A DNA stretch of 5,922 nucleotides, taken from contig JAUILB010000189.1 in NCBI GenBank assembly GCA_030432815.1, positions 1 through 5,922 of the forward strand. The letters run 5' to 3'. Made by a program: the position numbers and the translations under genes. The notes beneath the pieces were generated by a model. The model saw only the letters and a program-made list of their open reading frames with translations. It did no database searches and had not been told where the DNA came from. Within the stretch, counting starts at the first letter, position 1. Each line of letters starts with the position of its first letter. The DNA comes from Alphaproteobacteria bacterium (GTDB taxonomy: Bacteria > Pseudomonadota > Alphaproteobacteria > Sphingomonadales > Emcibacteraceae). Shown in pieces: positions 4,640-5,922 of this stretch.

Positions 4640-5233
4640 ATGGTAAAGGGACGACCAAGAAAGTTCGATAAAGACGAAGCACTTGAAACAGCAATGAAGC
4701 TATTCTGGCAACATGGATATGAGGGCGTATCCATTGCCAAACTCGCCGAAGCCATGGGCATTAACATACCGAGCCTCTATTCCGCATTTGGAAATAAAGA
4801 AAAACTTTTTATGGCGGCGTTTGATAAATACAGCCTGCTGGGCGGACATATTTATGTTGATTCCTTTAAACAGAAAACCGCCCGCGAAGTAGCCTATAGC
4901 ATTTTAAAAGGCGAAGTCGAACTGGTAACAAATCCCGACCACCCCGATGGCTGCATGGTTATTTTGGGGGCACTTGTCACCAGCTCAGATTCAGATCATA
5001 TCAAAAAAAGAATGGATGAAATCCGCCAGACACCACCAAAATGGATGGCCGAACGATTCGCACAAGCCATAAAAGACGGTGACCTCTCCGCCGATGTTAA
5101 TCCGGAAAATCTTGCTTGTTATATTATGACCTTAAATTCCGGTCTAGCCGTTCAGGCAAAAAGCGGAGTCAGTAAAAATGAACTGATGAATGTCGTCGAT
5201 ATAGCTATGAAAAACTGGCCTTTCGTAAGTTGA
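4640..5233 (+). CDS. TetR/AcrR family transcriptional regulator
   Basis: This 197-residue protein is of normal TetR length. The N-terminal DNA-binding domain begins MVKGRPRKFDKDEALETAMKLFWQHGYEG. The helix-turn-helix follows as SIAKLAEAMGINIPSLYSAFGNKEKLF (31-57), where the SLYSAFGNKE part is the recognition helix and its exit. The C-terminal ligand domain has GCMVILGALVTSS (104-116) and a later GDLSADVNPENLACYIMTLNSGLAVQAKSG stretch (147-176), then the WPF end. This pattern belongs to the large AcrR/ComR-like set that represses neighbouring genes until a small molecule binds; the ligand here is unknown. Start ATG 4640 has AAAGGG five bases upstream. It is divergent from DUF899, and paired operator-like sites in the spacer suggest it represses itself and that operon. 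Cys105 sits in a conserved-looking spot and could be sensory, which is speculative. Confidence 0.93.
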   Translation: MVKGRPRKFDKDEALETAMKLFWQHGYEGVSIAKLAEAMGINIPSLYSAFGNKEKLFMAAFDKYSLLGGHIYVDSFKQKTAREVAYSILKGEVELVTNPDHPDGCMVILGALVTSSDSDHIKKRMDEIRQTPPKWMAERFAQAIKDGDLSADVNPENLACYIMTLNSGLAVQAKSGVSKNELMNVVDIAMKNWPFVS

Positions 5234-5342
5234 TATAACTTCAAAAATATTCCAATTCTTAACAGATATTTTAACCATGCCTTGTTGTGAAATTATGGGA
5301 TCTTAAAACAACTAAAACCTGCTTGCAGAATACATTCAAATA

Positions 5343-5922
5343 TTAGGAGATGTTAGCACCATTAATTGGAAACCACACGGTGACAGTAGTGCCAAAACTT
5401 TTTCTGCTTTCAATATTCATTGCTGCGCCATGCGCATCAAGAAGCGATTTCACAATAGAAAGACCAAGTCCAGTCCCCGGTGCAGCAATCTCCGCATGCT
5501 TTTGCCCTCTGAAAAATGGTTCGGTAATATTTTTCAGGTTTTCTTCTGAAATACCAATACCTTCGTCCTGAATAGTGATCTTTGCAAAGCCATTTTCCTC
5601 ATGGACTTTAAGCATCACGACACCCCCTTCGTGGGAGAATTTAATGGCGTTGGAAAGTAAATTGATCAATATCTGTTTGAACGACCTTTTATCTGCAAAG
5701 ATCGTAGGCAAATTGGCCGCAATATTTACAGAAATCATAATTTGCTTTTTTTCTGCCAAAATATTTACAGTATTCAAACTATGGAGCGCCACTTCTTCTA
5801 AATCAATTTTTTCCTTCAGAAATATCCTTTTGTCTGCTTCTATCTCTGAGATATCCAGAACATCATTTATCAGATCAAGAAGATGTCTGCCGCTATTATA
5901 AATATCTTCAATATATTCTTGG
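5343..5922 (-). CDS. sensor histidine kinase, C-terminal part (partial)
   Basis: The frame stays open to the window edge, so 192 residues are visible and the start lies beyond 5922; an internal GTG at 5792 is not the start. Visible residues 1-30, with SGRHLLDLINDVLDISEIEA, are the second helix of a HisKA dimerisation domain. The phosphorylated histidine should be a few tens of residues further upstream, outside the window. The ATPase domain follows. It has the N box ILINLLSNAIKFS (about 84-96), G1 DEGIGIS (119-125), the F box EPFF (134-137) and G2 GTGLGLSIVKSLLDAHG (149-165). The protein ends soon after the last strand, so there is no C-terminal receiver domain. It phosphorylates itself and then a response regulator that is not visible here. 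It is convergent with tetR, 109 bases apart, and is probably an unrelated transcription unit. Confidence 0.93.
   Translation of the reverse strand, partial: QEYIEDIYNSGRHLLDLINDVLDISEIEADKRIFLKEKIDLEEVALHSLNTVNILAEKKQIMISVNIAANLPTIFADKRSFKQILINLLSNAIKFSHEGGVVMLKVHEENGFAKITIQDEGIGISEENLKNITEPFFRGQKHAEIAAPGTGLGLSIVKSLLDAHGAAMNIESRKSFGTTVTVWFPINGANIS

Noticed and set aside
5244..5272. AAAATAT/ATATTTT inverted repeat downstream of tetR
   Set aside because: The stem is only A-T with a 15-base loop and no following T run; not strong enough for a terminator call.
5350..5571. 73-residue open frame on the + strand with AGGAG touching its ATG
   Set aside because: It lies antisense to the kinase ATPase domain; the ribosome-like bases have no spacer and overlap the kinase stop by chance.
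1..5922. CRISPR array, tRNA, rRNA, prophage or replication origin
   Set aside because: I found no regularly spaced repeats, cloverleaf-like sequence, rRNA-like blocks or phage genes in the window.

Overview
The window reads as a moderately AT-rich Gram-negative chromosome segment, most likely proteobacterial and perhaps alphaproteobacterial. That placement rests on gene families and general style (Bcr/CflA efflux pump, DUF899, PhnB-like VOC, DUF1428, AcrR-type TetR, HisKA kinase, FtsX-type permease ending in NPIKALRYE). There is no rRNA or marker gene, so it is an inference. I see no CRISPR array, tRNA, phage gene or insertion sequence.

Layout. At 1-184 (+) is the last 60 residues of an FtsX/MacB-type ABC permease, overlapped by a 54-residue charged protein of unknown function (177-341). 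Six genes then lie head to tail on the minus strand. In transcription order they are: a DUF899 thioredoxin-like protein (4533-3886), a PhnB-like VOC protein (3875-3399), a membrane-anchored SRPBCC protein (3269-2736), a DUF1428 protein (2716-2354), a Bcr/CflA-type MFS exporter (2154-925) and an AAC(6')-like GNAT acetyltransferase (914-360). A TetR/AcrR regulator (4640-5233, +) is divergent from DUF899. A sensor histidine kinase (5343 to beyond 5922, minus) converges on the TetR gene, and only its C-terminal part is visible.

Control and likely logic. The 106-bp DUF899/tetR spacer carries two copies of a TGTA-n4-GTCACTA operator-like sequence and two antiparallel promoters whose -10 boxes overlap. 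The better operator palindrome sits just before the tetR ribosome site, and the other covers the shared -10 region. The simplest model is a TetR repressor that controls itself and a four-gene block DUF899-VOC-SRPBCC-DUF1428. These families are often found together in proteobacteria, but their joint substrate is unknown. The MFS-GNAT pair follows after a 199-bp gap and may be a separate two-gene operon for export and acetylation of a small amine-bearing compound.

Most unusual signal. The VOC gene is clearly more GC-rich than its neighbours (about 52% against about 41% by hand count). It lies between two imperfect 26-bp direct repeats. One repeat is the 3' end of the DUF899 gene; the other looks like a decayed copy of that end, placed just upstream of the SRPBCC gene. 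This suggests the VOC gene was inserted into, or recombined into, an older DUF899-SRPBCC-DUF1428 operon.
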